DNA from: Psychromonas sp. SA13A
GTDB lineage: Bacteria; Pseudomonadota; Gammaproteobacteria; Enterobacterales; Psychromonadaceae
Assembly: GCF_011378715.1 (NCBI RefSeq)
Contig: NZ_WTKU01000014.1
Coordinates: 42,600 to 106,599 of the forward strand
Length of the DNA stretch: 64,000 nucleotides
Direction of reading: 5' to 3'
Shown here: positions 28,605 to 37,166 of the stretch, piece after piece
Layout: the number at the start of each line of letters is the position of its first letter
Position numbering within the stretch: the first letter of the stretch is position 1
The notes under the pieces: generated by a model
Seen by the model: only the letters and a program-made list of their open reading frames with translations
What the model was told of the DNA's origin: nothing
The model's database searches: none
Program-made: the position numbers and the translations under genes

Positions 28605-29630
28605 ATGAAATGTAACGTAATTAGCATCGACCTAGCAAAGAATATATTCCAAATTTGTGCATTAGATGAAATGCGCCAAGTACTCTTTAACAAGAAAGTT
28701 AAGCGTTCAGAGCTAATTCATGAATTAAGACAGTTTGAACCTTCTCTAGTGGTGATGGAAGCTTGTTACAGCTCTAATCCATGGGGTAGACGAATCGAAA
28801 AATTAGGCCATGAAGTGAGGCTTATTCCGCCCTTTGTTGTGAAGCCATTTGTGATTGGTAATAAAAATGATGCCAACGATGCACTGGCGATTGCAGAAGC
28901 GTCATTAAGGCCTAAAGTGCGTTTTGTTGCAGTGAAATCAAATGAGCAACAAGATATTCAATCATTGCAACGCATTGCCGAACGTATGATAAAAGTCAGA
29001 ACGGGTGACGTTAACCAACTAAGAGGATTATTATCTGAATATGGCACGGTTGTGGGGCTTGGTGTTCCTACGTTAATGAAAGCAATTCCCGATATTATTG
29101 AAGATGCAAGCAATGAGTTAACCGCCACTGCACGTACTTTTGTTCGTCGTTTATATCGTAATATACAAAGAACTACCATACAGATTGATGAAATAAAAAC
29201 GCAACTAAACGCGCTAGTGAAAGATAAGGATGAGTACAAATTACTATTAACAGTACCAGGTGTTGGACCCGTCATTGCCGCTGCATTAATGGCCGCAGTC
29301 GGTGATGCAAACGCCTTTAAAAATGGCAGACAACTTGCTGCTTGGATTGGACTTACGCCTTCTCAATACGCTAGTGGAGAAATCAATCGAATGGGTAAAA
29401 TTACCAAACGAGGAAATAGCACGCTCAGAAAGTATCTAATCCATGGCGCCCGCACCGTATTAAATTGGTGTGACAAAAAAGATGATGTCTTAAGCTGCTG
29501 GCTAAAAAAACTCAAAGAACGCATGCATGGATGCAAAGCAGTGGTTGCATTAGCCAATAAATTAGCACGGATAATTTGGTCGGTACTCTCAAGTAAACAA
29601 CCTTTTAATATTGCTAAAGCCTGTGCATAA
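28605..29630 (+). CDS. IS110-family transposase (DEDD recombinase)
   Basis: 341 residues from the ATG at 28605 (GGAG eight bases upstream); the frame is open 43 codons further but without family support. The N-terminal RuvC-like DEDD domain shows ISIDLAKNIFQICALD, VVMEAC and DANDALAIAEA. The C-terminal Tnp domain has the helix-hairpin-helix LLTVPGVGPVIAAAL and GLTPSQYASGE with the expected nucleophilic Ser. The enzyme works with an element-encoded guide RNA. All key residues look intact, so the copy may be active. Confidence 0.94.
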   Translation: MKCNVISIDLAKNIFQICALDEMRQVLFNKKVKRSELIHELRQFEPSLVVMEACYSSNPWGRRIEKLGHEVRLIPPFVVKPFVIGNKNDANDALAIAEASLRPKVRFVAVKSNEQQDIQSLQRIAERMIKVRTGDVNQLRGLLSEYGTVVGLGVPTLMKAIPDIIEDASNELTATARTFVRRLYRNIQRTTIQIDEIKTQLNALVKDKDEYKLLLTVPGVGPVIAAALMAAVGDANAFKNGRQLAAWIGLTPSQYASGEINRMGKITKRGNSTLRKYLIHGARTVLNWCDKKDDVLSCWLKKLKERMHGCKAVVALANKLARIIWSVLSSKQPFNIAKACA

Positions 29631-29707
29631 GCAGCAAAAAAATGGAAATGTTAGTCATGAAAGAATCAAACTACAACCCTAAACGGTAATATGCATTGAT
29701 GATTTAA

Positions 29708-29862
29708 AACGGTTTGTCTTACTTGGAACCTCCGCTGGACTTCTGCCATCAAGGCATAATGGGTGCAAAGGCGAGTAAGACTTCTTCTGGAATTCAGGAG
29801 GGCGCGACTCCCCATAAAGAGTCATTAAGACGCCGGATATATGTCAAGAAACCGTTATCTCA
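29708..29862 (+). ncRNA. candidate bridge/seekRNA of the IS1111-type element
   Basis: In IS1111-type elements the guide RNA is encoded downstream of the transposase. Here AACGGTTT (29708-29715) pairs with AAACCGTT (29849-29856), and GTCTTACT (29716-29723) with AGTAAGAC (29774-29781). The inner loop contains TGGGTG (29760-29765), identical to the left target flank. ATATATG (29837-29843) is identical to the right end of the element, and ATCTCA (29857-29862) is complementary to TGAGAT at the left end. A hairpin GACTC-8-GAGTC lies at 29806-29823. The right-target guide was not found. Confidence 0.65.
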
Positions 29863-30067
29863 CTAGTGTTAAAAGCAGTTCAGGAAAGGTGAACTATCGA
29901 ATAAAACGATAAAGAGCAAAACACGTTTAACCAGAAAATTTAGCCCTTTGTATTTAAGTGGCGACGTACTTTTGCACGATATCAATTATTAAAAAATAAA
30001 GAAAAAACAGTTTAACCTTGATTTACAAGGAGTGACCATATATGTCCCATACTTTTCTCCTCTAGGA

Positions 30068-30236
30068 TTTTGCAATCTTTCCGTCGTAAATACTGCATTT
30101 TGTCATATTTCTACATGATTTATATTTCATCTTTTATTTTAAATTATTGATTAAAATAATAATTACAGTAGTCTAAGTCTATTATTAATCATTAGATGTT
30201 TGCCATCTTTCCGCTGGGAATATGACTTTTTGTCAT
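30068..30236. repeat. two imperfect 39-bp direct repeats 130 bp apart
   Basis: 30068-30106 and 30198-30236 share GC(A/C)ATCTTTCCG and TTTTGTCAT at matching positions with scattered differences. The second ends 40 bases before the small membrane protein gene. Their role is unknown; they might be promoter elements or remnants of an older insertion. Confidence 0.55.
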
Positions 30237-30277
30237 CTAATAAGATGTTATGTTTCTCGGGGTAATTGGAGTATCTA

Positions 30278-30607
30278 GTGGGATTTAAAATTGAAAAAAC
30301 GGATCAGTATTGGAAGTGTTTAGAAGAGGCTTATGATCCTGAGTTATCAAAAAATCGTGCAAAAGAATTGCTTGAAGGCTTTTTATATTTCAAATCTAAG
30401 ACTGTAAGCCAGCAATCTGGAACACCTCAAAAAGTTGAAGATGCAATATCACATTTACAGAGTGTTTTAGGTGGGGCTACTGGTAAATCATCAAAAGGTT
30501 TTATAACCATCTTTTTTGAACATCCTATAATTTCATCTTTTATAGCCGGCGTATTTATACTTGTTGTGTGGCAGTTCCTTGGTCCTTATTTTGGTACAAA
30601 AACATAA
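30278..30607 (+). CDS. small membrane protein, integron-cassette type
   Basis: 109 residues starting at a GTG (30278) with GGAG seven bases upstream; a TTG at 30266 is also open. The N-terminal 75 residues are soluble and charged (KTDQYWKCLEEAYD, SKNRAKELLEGFLYF). A linker precedes one C-terminal helix (IISSFIAGVFILVVWQFL). I do not recognise the family. The stop codon lies inside the R'' end of an attC site, which is the standard layout of an integron cassette. By position it could be the partner of the FRG protein downstream. Confidence 0.7.
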   Translation: MGFKIEKTDQYWKCLEEAYDPELSKNRAKELLEGFLYFKSKTVSQQSGTPQKVEDAISHLQSVLGGATGKSSKGFITIFFEHPIISSFIAGVFILVVWQFLGPYFGTKT

Positions 30608-30709
30608 CAAGCGCATCAAATCTGACGTCACATATCGTCCGATTTTTTTCTTAAAAAAATGACGCAAAAAAGCGTCCAACATGTTCCGCAGTTTATGCGG
30701 GCGTTAAAT
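30602..30709 (+). other. integron attC recombination site
   Basis: The 5' end is ACATAACAAGCGC and the 3' end GCGGGCGTTAAAT, with the R' core GTTAAAT at 30703-30709 matching GTTRRRY. The inner arms CGCAT-c-AAA-t-CTG (30612-30624) and CAG-TTT-ATGCG (30689-30699) pair fully except for two single extrahelical bases (C 30617, T 30621), the hallmark by which integrases choose the strand. The ends resemble Vibrio VCR sites. The R'' seven-mer is imperfect against RYYYAAC. No integrase gene is in the window. Confidence 0.82.
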
Positions 30710-30731
30710 GCCATTCGGAGTTTGTAATATA

Positions 30732-31652
30732 ATGGAAATTAAAGAATCTCAATGTGGCAGTGTGAATACACTATTAAAAAAAATATCAGAATTGAGTGTT
30801 GAAGACCATTCGATCTTTTTTCGAGGTCATGCAAATAAAAAATATTTACTAGATCCTTCATTATATCGAGATGAAAGTTGGTATAGCAATGAAGATAAAA
30901 TGATACGGGAAATACTCATTAGATGTCCCTCCGATTTCAGTAGTATGAAAACTTGTTTTGAAAAGCTTGTAAAAATGCAACATTACGATTTACCTACAAG
31001 ATTATTAGACTTAACTGAAAATCCACTTGTAGCACTTTATTTTGCATGTGTTGGTGAAAGTGATAAAGGAAATGATGGGGAAATAATTTTCTTTAAAATC
31101 CCTAAAAAAGAAATACGATATTTCGACAGTGATACAGTAAGTGTTGTGTCAAATGTTGCATGGGCAAAACCAGATTTCGAAATTAAGAAACCATTTGATA
31201 CTGAGAAAACCTTCCATAAAGAAAATAATATTCATGCACAAAAACTTATGCATGATATTCGACAAGAAAAACCTCACTTTAGAGAAAGAATAAAGCCAGA
31301 ACATATACAGTCAGTTGTTTGTGTAAAGCCTCAATTAGACAATCCAAGAATAATAAGGCAAGAGGGAGTATTTTTATTATTCGGCATTGATGGCAATAAA
31401 CATAATCCTGCTAAAATTCCAGAAAACTGGGTCGTAAGGGTTAATGAATCTCGAATAATTATAAAGTCTGCGGATAAGCCAAAAATACTAAAACAATTAG
31501 CTAGCATTGGAATTTCAAAAGCAAAACTATTTCCTGAAATAGATATGGTTGCACAATTTATAAAAAATGATTTTGGCTTAGATAAGCAAGAGTTTATATC
31601 TTCAATAAAAGATTATTCGCCACCTAATATAAAATTCTCGTTAGGCATTTGA
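30732..31652 (+). CDS. FRG-domain protein
   Basis: 306 residues from the ATG at 30732; GGAG lies 11 bases upstream, a long spacing. An ATG at 30708, inside the end of attC, has no ribosome site. The FRG signature is complete: SIFFRGHANKKYLLDPSLYR at about 25-45, MQHYDLPTRLLDLTENPLVALYFA at about 90-115 (listed in two parts, HYDLPTRLLDLT and NPLVALYFA), and the late RIIRQEGVFLLFG. FRG proteins are of unknown biochemical function, often lie in accessory and defence islands, and are common in integron cassettes. It has no signal peptide or helix. No attC was found after its stop. Confidence 0.88.
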   Translation: MEIKESQCGSVNTLLKKISELSVEDHSIFFRGHANKKYLLDPSLYRDESWYSNEDKMIREILIRCPSDFSSMKTCFEKLVKMQHYDLPTRLLDLTENPLVALYFACVGESDKGNDGEIIFFKIPKKEIRYFDSDTVSVVSNVAWAKPDFEIKKPFDTEKTFHKENNIHAQKLMHDIRQEKPHFRERIKPEHIQSVVCVKPQLDNPRIIRQEGVFLLFGIDGNKHNPAKIPENWVVRVNESRIIIKSADKPKILKQLASIGISKAKLFPEIDMVAQFIKNDFGLDKQEFISSIKDYSPPNIKFSLGI

Positions 31653-31809
31653 CAATGCATTTAAACAGAACTAAAACAGTGGGTTACGTTTAGTTTTGCT
31701 ATGATTTTAACCCGTGGTTGAGATCGTGGACACCCATCAATTTTGATGAGTCATAATTATTATTCTATCTTTTAGTTATGTGGTTTTTACATGCTAAGAG
31801 ATAGTTTTT

Positions 31810-31953
31810 ATGACACAGTCTCGCCAATCTCAGGTATCGTTATCAGATACACCTTATTATCACTGTATTTCCCGTTGTGTTCGCCGCGCTTATTTGTGTG
31901 GTCAGGATAAATACACAGAAAAGTCTTTTGAGCATCGACGTCAGTGTCGATAA
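31810..31953 (+). pseudogene. RAYT (REP-associated tyrosine transposase) 5' fragment 1
   Basis: 47 codons: [19 protein letters not shown] and then [20 protein letters not shown], then a stop. This is the N-terminus of the marine RAYT/Y1 transposase, which normally runs past 200 residues; the HUH and Tyr motifs are missing. The 80 bases upstream match those before fragment 2 (35818), including a small palindrome CATCA-ATTT-TGATG. Confidence 0.85.
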
Positions 31954-32526
31954 ATTATGGACACTCAAGCATTGAACTTAGCCATTTCATTTGGTTAATA
32001 AACTAAGTTGATATTCTCTTTGGTCATCATTTCTAACAAGAATTTATATTCTAATTAATCCCTGTTTAAGTCATGTTAAACACTCACTTATTTGAAAGGA
32101 AGTATCATGGAACTAACCCTTTATCACATGGGGCATTGCCCATTTTGCAAACGAGTTAATGGCGGGCGGCGGTAAAGTCCAAGTACCTTGTCTATTGATT
32201 TGTGAAAAGGGTAAAAGTGCTCAGTGGTTGTATGAGTCTCGAGATATTATCCACTTTTTAAAACAACATTATTAAGCAAGTATGAGACTGTTAATGCTTG
32301 ATGACTCTGTAAATAATTCTATGTAACCTTGATTTGATGACTTTAAATCAACAGCCTTTTACTTTTTTCGATAATTTAATGTGCCATATTAGAACCACTC
32401 ATCAACTCCTTACTCATTTACCTATCATTCAGTAAATTAAATTTCTTTTATTTTTGTTTTCTTCAAATTTTCTACACATTTATTCGTTATGATCCAATAA
32501 GTTAAAAATAAAGGTAAAACATCATA
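31954..32526. other. remnant-rich gap before macA
   Basis: Apart from the glutaredoxin remnant, the 31954-32106 and 32276-32526 stretches are AT-rich with no gene. The latter should hold the macA promoter. Confidence 0.35.
32107..32275 (+). pseudogene. glutaredoxin-like remnant with internal deletion
   Basis: The start MELTLYHMGHCPFCKRV carries the CPFC redox pair. Directly after it the sequence jumps to AGGGKVQVPCLLICEKG, ending YESRDIIHFLKQHY, in another frame. About 35 codons of the thioredoxin fold are missing. RBS AAAGGA precedes the start. It is almost certainly non-functional. Confidence 0.8.
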
Positions 32527-33729
32527 ATGAAAAACTTAAAGCTAACATTGAGTATTGTACTTGTTATCGTCTTGATAGCAGGAGCCTCCACCTATTTTTA
32601 TGTTAAAAACTCAGAGCCTGAGGTCACTTTTTCGACTCAACCTGTGGTGACTGGAAATATTGAAAATACTGTATTAAGCAACGGCGTTTTATATCCCTAT
32701 AAAATGGTTAATGTTGGGGCTCAGGTATCGGGGAAGCTACAAAAAATTGCAGTTAATCTTGGGGATACGATCAAACAAGGTGATTTGATTGCGCAAATTG
32801 ATAACCTGACGCAAAAAAATCTACTTCAAGAAGCGCAAGCTTCTCTTAATAACATTAATGCGCAATACCGTGCAAAACAAGCTCAAATACATGAGTCAAA
32901 CTTAGCATTTGAACGCCAAGCGAAAATGCTCAAGCAAAAGCTTAGTTCACAGGCTGATTATGATATTGCTGAAGCTGCGCTGTTAGTTTATAAAGCGGAG
33001 TTAGAGCAACTGTTAGCAGAAAAAGAGAAAGCATTAATTAGTGTTAACAATGCCGAGATAGATCTTGGTTATACAACCATCTCTTCACCGATTGATGGCA
33101 CGGTTATTTACGTTTCTGTTGAAGAAGGGCAAACCGTGAACACCAATCAATCAACTCCTTCGATTATTGAAGTTGCACAGTTAGATGTAATGACGGTTAA
33201 AGCGCAAATTTCTGAAGCGGATATTATTAATGTACAAGCTGGGAAAAAAGTGTATTTCTCCATTTTAGGCGCCCCTAATAAAAAGTTTGAGGGGGTACTT
33301 CGCTCTATTGAGCCTGGCCCAACCTTGTTAACGGGTGACGATAGTAAACTCGCTATTGGGGATAGTGATGCAATTTATTACAACGCGTTATTTGATGTTG
33401 AAAATAAGCAGAATTTATTACGTGTTGGCATGACAGCACAAGTCTCTATTGTTTTAGGTTCTGCGGAAGAGGCATTATTAATTCCTTCACAAGTGCTGAC
33501 CAGTAAATCAGAAAGAAATGATCAATATAGAGTGTCTATTTTAGTGGATGGAAAAGTAGAAAAAAGAAAGGTTGAGATTGGCATCAATAATAAAGTGCAA
33601 GCACAGGTATTAAGTGGCTTAAACGAAGGTGATCAAGTCATTGTTGGGCAATCAAGTGTCAAAGAGGTGAGAACCCGATCTGCACTTCAATCAAATGATA
33701 AACAACCCGGTGGAGGCAGACGTCCATAA
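32527..33729 (+). CDS. macA: MacA-type periplasmic adaptor protein
   Basis: 400 residues. An N-terminal membrane anchor (about 5-26) is followed by a lipoyl/barrel-sandwich half (GAQVSGKLQKIAVNLGDTIK), a helical hairpin of about 90 residues (LQEAQASLNNINAQYRAKQA onwards), the second lipoyl half (YTTISSPIDGTVIYVSVEEG) and a beta-barrel plus membrane-proximal domain. The C-terminus is Gly/Arg-rich. It connects the MacB ABC transporter to a TolC-like outer-membrane channel for export of macrolides, toxins or lipids. TAATG couples it to macB. Both flanks carry RAYT fragments. Confidence 0.9.
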   Translation: MKNLKLTLSIVLVIVLIAGASTYFYVKNSEPEVTFSTQPVVTGNIENTVLSNGVLYPYKMVNVGAQVSGKLQKIAVNLGDTIKQGDLIAQIDNLTQKNLLQEAQASLNNINAQYRAKQAQIHESNLAFERQAKMLKQKLSSQADYDIAEAALLVYKAELEQLLAEKEKALISVNNAEIDLGYTTISSPIDGTVIYVSVEEGQTVNTNQSTPSIIEVAQLDVMTVKAQISEADIINVQAGKKVYFSILGAPNKKFEGVLRSIEPGPTLLTGDDSKLAIGDSDAIYYNALFDVENKQNLLRVGMTAQVSIVLGSAEEALLIPSQVLTSKSERNDQYRVSILVDGKVEKRKVEIGINNKVQAQVLSGLNEGDQVIVGQSSVKEVRTRSALQSNDKQPGGGRRP

Positions 33730-35690
33730 TGCAAGATATACTCTTAAAAGTTAATCAGTTAAGTCGTCATTTTCCTGCAGGTGATCAACAGTTAACGGTA
33801 CTTAACAATATTGATTTAACCATTCGCCGAGGGGAAATGGTTGCCATTATTGGGGCATCTGGATCAGGTAAGTCAACACTCATGAATATATTAGGGTGTT
33901 TGGATAAACCCAGTGAAGGGAGTTATCAAGTTAATGGTGAAGACACTGCGCTTATGGGGCCTGAACAATTAGCTCAATTACGTCGTAATTATTTTGGTTT
34001 TATTTTTCAACGCTATCATTTGTTAGAAGATTTAACCGCGCTTAAGAATGTAGAAATACCAGCACTTTATTCAGCGGAAAATAAAGCTTCTCGTCAAGCA
34101 AGGGCGCAAAGTCTGTTAGAAAGATTGGGGTTAGGCGACCGATTAGATCATAAACCAAGCCAGTTGAGTGGTGGTCAGCAACAACGTGTAAGTGTGGCGC
34201 GTGCATTAATTAATGGCGGGAATATCATCTTAGCGGATGAACCGACTGGAGCGTTGGATAGCCAAAGTGGCCATGAAATGATGGCTTTATTAAGGGAGTT
34301 ACATCAGCAGGGGCATACGATCATCCTTGTTACCCATGATCCTAAAATTGCTGCAACGGCTGATCGTATCATCGAAATTGCTGATGGCAATATTATTAGC
34401 GATAAACCTTCGAGCCAATCTTCTGCGATATCAGAAGAAAAACAGCTAACAGAAGGTAATCGCTTAGATCCTAAAAAACAAAAAAAGATCAGTGCTTGGT
34501 TTAGTTTTAGCGAAACCTTAAAAATGGCAATAGAGTCGATGGCAAGTCATCGATTAAGAACATTTTTAACCATGTTGGGCATTATTATTGGTATCGCCTC
34601 TGTTGTTTCAGTAGTGGCTATCGGTAATGGCTCTCAGGAATCTGTGTTAAAAAGTATGGCTTCAATGGGGACCAATAGCATAGTGATAAAACCGGGATCT
34701 GGTTATGGTGATAGGAGAGCGGGACGAGTACAAACCTTAACCGCAGATGATGCAACAGCATTGAGTAGTCTCTCTTTTGTGGATAGTGTTACCCCAACGG
34801 TACGCGTTAATGTCGCAGTGCGTTATGGCAACGAAGCCGTGACCGCTGAAATACAAGGTGTTGGCCCGGATTATTTTAGAGTGGGTGGCTTTGAATTAGC
34901 TCAAGGGCAGTTATTTGAAGAAGATAGTGTGACAGATTTAGAGCAAGTAGCCGTTATTGACAATAATACGCTCAAAGACTTATTCCCTAGTGGAGATGCG
35001 CTGGGTAAAGTTATTTTTCTAGGGCGTTTACCGGTTCGGATTATAGGGGTGACGGCACCCCGAGAAATGGCCTTTGGTAATAGTGATTCATTAAATGTTT
35101 GGTTACCATACAGCACTGTGAATGCACGTATTTATAGTCAAAATAACGTTGATGATATTACGGTACGTGTCAGCGATACGGTATCAAGTACAGCAGCAGA
35201 ACAAGCGATTATTAACTTAATAAAAATGCGCCATGGTGTTGAAGACTTCTTTACGATTAATACCGATACAGTGAAAGAAAATATTGAAAAAACATCATCG
35301 ACGATGACTTTGCTTATCTCTGCTATTGCTTTTATTTCTCTTGTTGTTGGCGGGATTGGCGTGATGAATATTATGCTGGTTTCAGTCACTGAGCGTACTA
35401 GAGAAATTGGTATTCGCATGGCCGTTGGTGCAAGACAATCCGATATCTTAAAACAATTCTTAATTGAAGCGGTCTTGATTTGTATTTTAGGTGGCACATT
35501 AGGCATTAGTTTTGCGTATTTAATTGGTATTATTCTTTCTGCAGCGGGCAGTAGTTTAACCATGGTTTATTCATTAGCGTCTATTATTGCTGCTTTTGCT
35601 TTCTCTACTGCTATTGGCGTCTTATTTGGTTTCTTACCTGCTCGTAATGCGGCAAGGTTAAATCCTGTTGAGGCGTTATCAAGAGGCTAG
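33729..35690 (+). CDS. macB: MacB-type ABC transporter
   Basis: 653 residues, the normal MacB length, with a fused N-terminal ATPase and C-terminal FtsX-type permease. The ATPase has Walker A GASGSGKST, signature LSGGQQQR, Walker B IILADEPTG and the H-loop LVTHD. After a linker (about 220-255) comes a first helix (LRTFLTMLGIIIGIASVVSV), a large periplasmic domain (about 310-525) and three C-terminal helices, the first ending GGIGVMNIML. ATP hydrolysis drives substrate from the periplasm into the TolC exit duct. No outer-membrane channel gene lies beside it, so a distant TolC is expected. Confidence 0.92.
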   Translation: MQDILLKVNQLSRHFPAGDQQLTVLNNIDLTIRRGEMVAIIGASGSGKSTLMNILGCLDKPSEGSYQVNGEDTALMGPEQLAQLRRNYFGFIFQRYHLLEDLTALKNVEIPALYSAENKASRQARAQSLLERLGLGDRLDHKPSQLSGGQQQRVSVARALINGGNIILADEPTGALDSQSGHEMMALLRELHQQGHTIILVTHDPKIAATADRIIEIADGNIISDKPSSQSSAISEEKQLTEGNRLDPKKQKKISAWFSFSETLKMAIESMASHRLRTFLTMLGIIIGIASVVSVVAIGNGSQESVLKSMASMGTNSIVIKPGSGYGDRRAGRVQTLTADDATALSSLSFVDSVTPTVRVNVAVRYGNEAVTAEIQGVGPDYFRVGGFELAQGQLFEEDSVTDLEQVAVIDNNTLKDLFPSGDALGKVIFLGRLPVRIIGVTAPREMAFGNSDSLNVWLPYSTVNARIYSQNNVDDITVRVSDTVSSTAAEQAIINLIKMRHGVEDFFTINTDTVKENIEKTSSTMTLLISAIAFISLVVGGIGVMNIMLVSVTERTREIGIRMAVGARQSDILKQFLIEAVLICILGGTLGISFAYLIGIILSAAGSSLTMVYSLASIIAAFAFSTAIGVLFGFLPARNAARLNPVEALSRG

Positions 35691-35817
35691 AAAGCATTAA
35701 ACGGCGTGACATTAATAGTTAATAGGAAAGATCGAGGACACCCATCATCTTTGACGAGTCATAATTACTCTTCTATCTTTTAGTTATGTGATTTTTACAT
35801 GCTAAGAGATAGTTGTT

Positions 35818-36030
35818 ATGACACAGTCTCGCCAATCCCAGGTATCGTTATCTGATACACCTTACTATCACTGTATTTCCCGTTGTGTTCGCCGCGCTTA
35901 TTTGTGTGGTGAAGATAATATACAAGCCAATCGTTTGAACATTACCGTCAAGGGATGGTTGAGCGCATGTATCAACTCACATCTCTCTTTAGCATTACCT
36001 TGCTCAACCTTTACCTTGTTCAATCTTTAA
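35818..36030 (+). pseudogene. RAYT 5' fragment 2
   Basis: 70 codons; the first 32 are the same as fragment 1 ([19 protein letters not shown] onward). A frameshift then follows: the other frame reads SQSFEHYRQGMVERMYQL, the normal continuation. The upstream 80 bases (35735-35817) are shared with fragment 1. The two fragments are direct repeats of about 200 bases bracketing macAB. Confidence 0.85.
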
Positions 36031-36218
36031 GATTGAGCTCTACACTTCTTTAGCTTACGAAATTTTTATTGGGGACTGTCGGTCTTTTTATACAGTTTTT
36101 ATATCGTTATTTGTTAGAGGTATTCTTTTTCTCCCTCTATCAATGTGTTTTTAGTAAAACACTGAAGATCAAAACGGCTTCTTATTCGTTTTATCCCTCG
36201 TATGGCAAAAGAATATTT

Positions 36219-37166
36219 ATGGATTCAGTGACTCAACTTGTATTAGGTAGTGCCATTGCTGCTGCTATTGCGCATAAGCAACTTGGCCGTAGTACATTAG
36301 CCATTGGCGGTGTATTGGCTACATTACCTGATTTAGATGTTTTTCTATCAGCAACAGATGCTGTTACTCGTTTTACTGAACACCGTAGTTTTTCTCACTC
36401 TTTGTTTGTTTTATTTCCCTTTGCTCTTATCTGCTTTGCTCTTTTAAGATACTGTTTTAAAGTGAAGTTAAGCACAGAAGTTATCTCTAATCAGCGTTTA
36501 TTTTGGTTGTGTTGTTTGCCCTTAGTAACACATCCAATGCTTGATGCCTTTACTAGTTATGGTACGCAATTATTTTGGCCGTTAGCTATTCCTCCAATTT
36601 CAATCGCTTCAATTTTTGCCGTTGATCCTTTATACACATTACCTTTGTTAATTGGTTGCGTGTATCTATGGCGAAACAGTGAAGATGATAAAAAATATAA
36701 GGCAAGAAAGGTTAACAATATTGGCTTGATACTGAGCAGCGGTTATCTATTATTAGGTTTGCTCTTACAAATGCAGATGCAAAAAAAAGTTGAGTCTGTT
36801 TTACAAATGAACAATATCGCTCAGGATAAACTATTTATTTCTCCACTTTATCCCAGTCTTAATTGGTGGTGGGCTATCGTTATTGATAAAGGCGTTTATT
36901 ACGATGTAAAAATCAATGTACTGACAAATAGCTTGGTGTTGTCGGTAAAAAAAGATTTAGGGCATAATCATCTAGATGTTTATCCGCCTGCATTCACTTC
37001 ACTTGATTGGTTTACAAATGGTTTTATTCGTTTAGAAGAGTTTGAAGGCCAATTAGTCGCAACAGACCTGAGAATGAAAACAGGCGAGTTAGATTATGCT
37101 TTTAAGTTTGCATTAGCGACGAAGGAAAATGATGGTTGGAAGGAAATATCACCATTGAGGTTATGA
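36219..37166 (+). CDS. YdjM/YbcI-type membrane-bound metal-dependent hydrolase
   Basis: 315 residues from the ATG at 36219. The open frame runs 50 codons further, but MDSVTQLVLGSAI is the family start. Conserved His/Asp motifs are present: LPDLDVF, TEHRSFSHSL (the HRxxSHS box) and THPMLDAFTSYG. About five membrane helices lie in the first 210 residues, and a C-terminal domain of about 100 residues faces one side. E. coli YdjM (about 196 residues) is LexA-regulated and lacks this extension. The enzymatic role is not established; phospholipase-like activity has been suggested for relatives. No LexA box was found here. Confidence 0.85.
   Translation: MDSVTQLVLGSAIAAAIAHKQLGRSTLAIGGVLATLPDLDVFLSATDAVTRFTEHRSFSHSLFVLFPFALICFALLRYCFKVKLSTEVISNQRLFWLCCLPLVTHPMLDAFTSYGTQLFWPLAIPPISIASIFAVDPLYTLPLLIGCVYLWRNSEDDKKYKARKVNNIGLILSSGYLLLGLLLQMQMQKKVESVLQMNNIAQDKLFISPLYPSLNWWWAIVIDKGVYYDVKINVLTNSLVLSVKKDLGHNHLDVYPPAFTSLDWFTNGFIRLEEFEGQLVATDLRMKTGELDYAFKFALATKENDGWKEISPLRL

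Larger units (their letters stand above)
28518..30044 (+). mobile_element. IS110-family (IS1111-type) insertion sequence
   Basis: About 1.53 kb. The element carries one transposase and a long 3' noncoding part. Subterminal inverted repeats TGGTCACTCC (28524-28533) and GGAGTGACCA (30029-30038) are typical of the IS1111 group. The insertion point is defined by the interrupted flanking repeat (GGGTG | element | TCCCATAC); the exact end base is uncertain because TG occurs at both junctions. No target duplication is seen, as expected for this family. Confidence 0.85.

Noticed and set aside
36070..36096. LexA box upstream of the YdjM-like gene
   Set aside because: CTGT and ACAG are separated by 12 bases instead of eight.
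36069..36218. 50-codon extension of the YdjM-like protein
   Set aside because: The family start is MDSVTQLVLGSAI, and the upstream part is RAYT remnant sequence.
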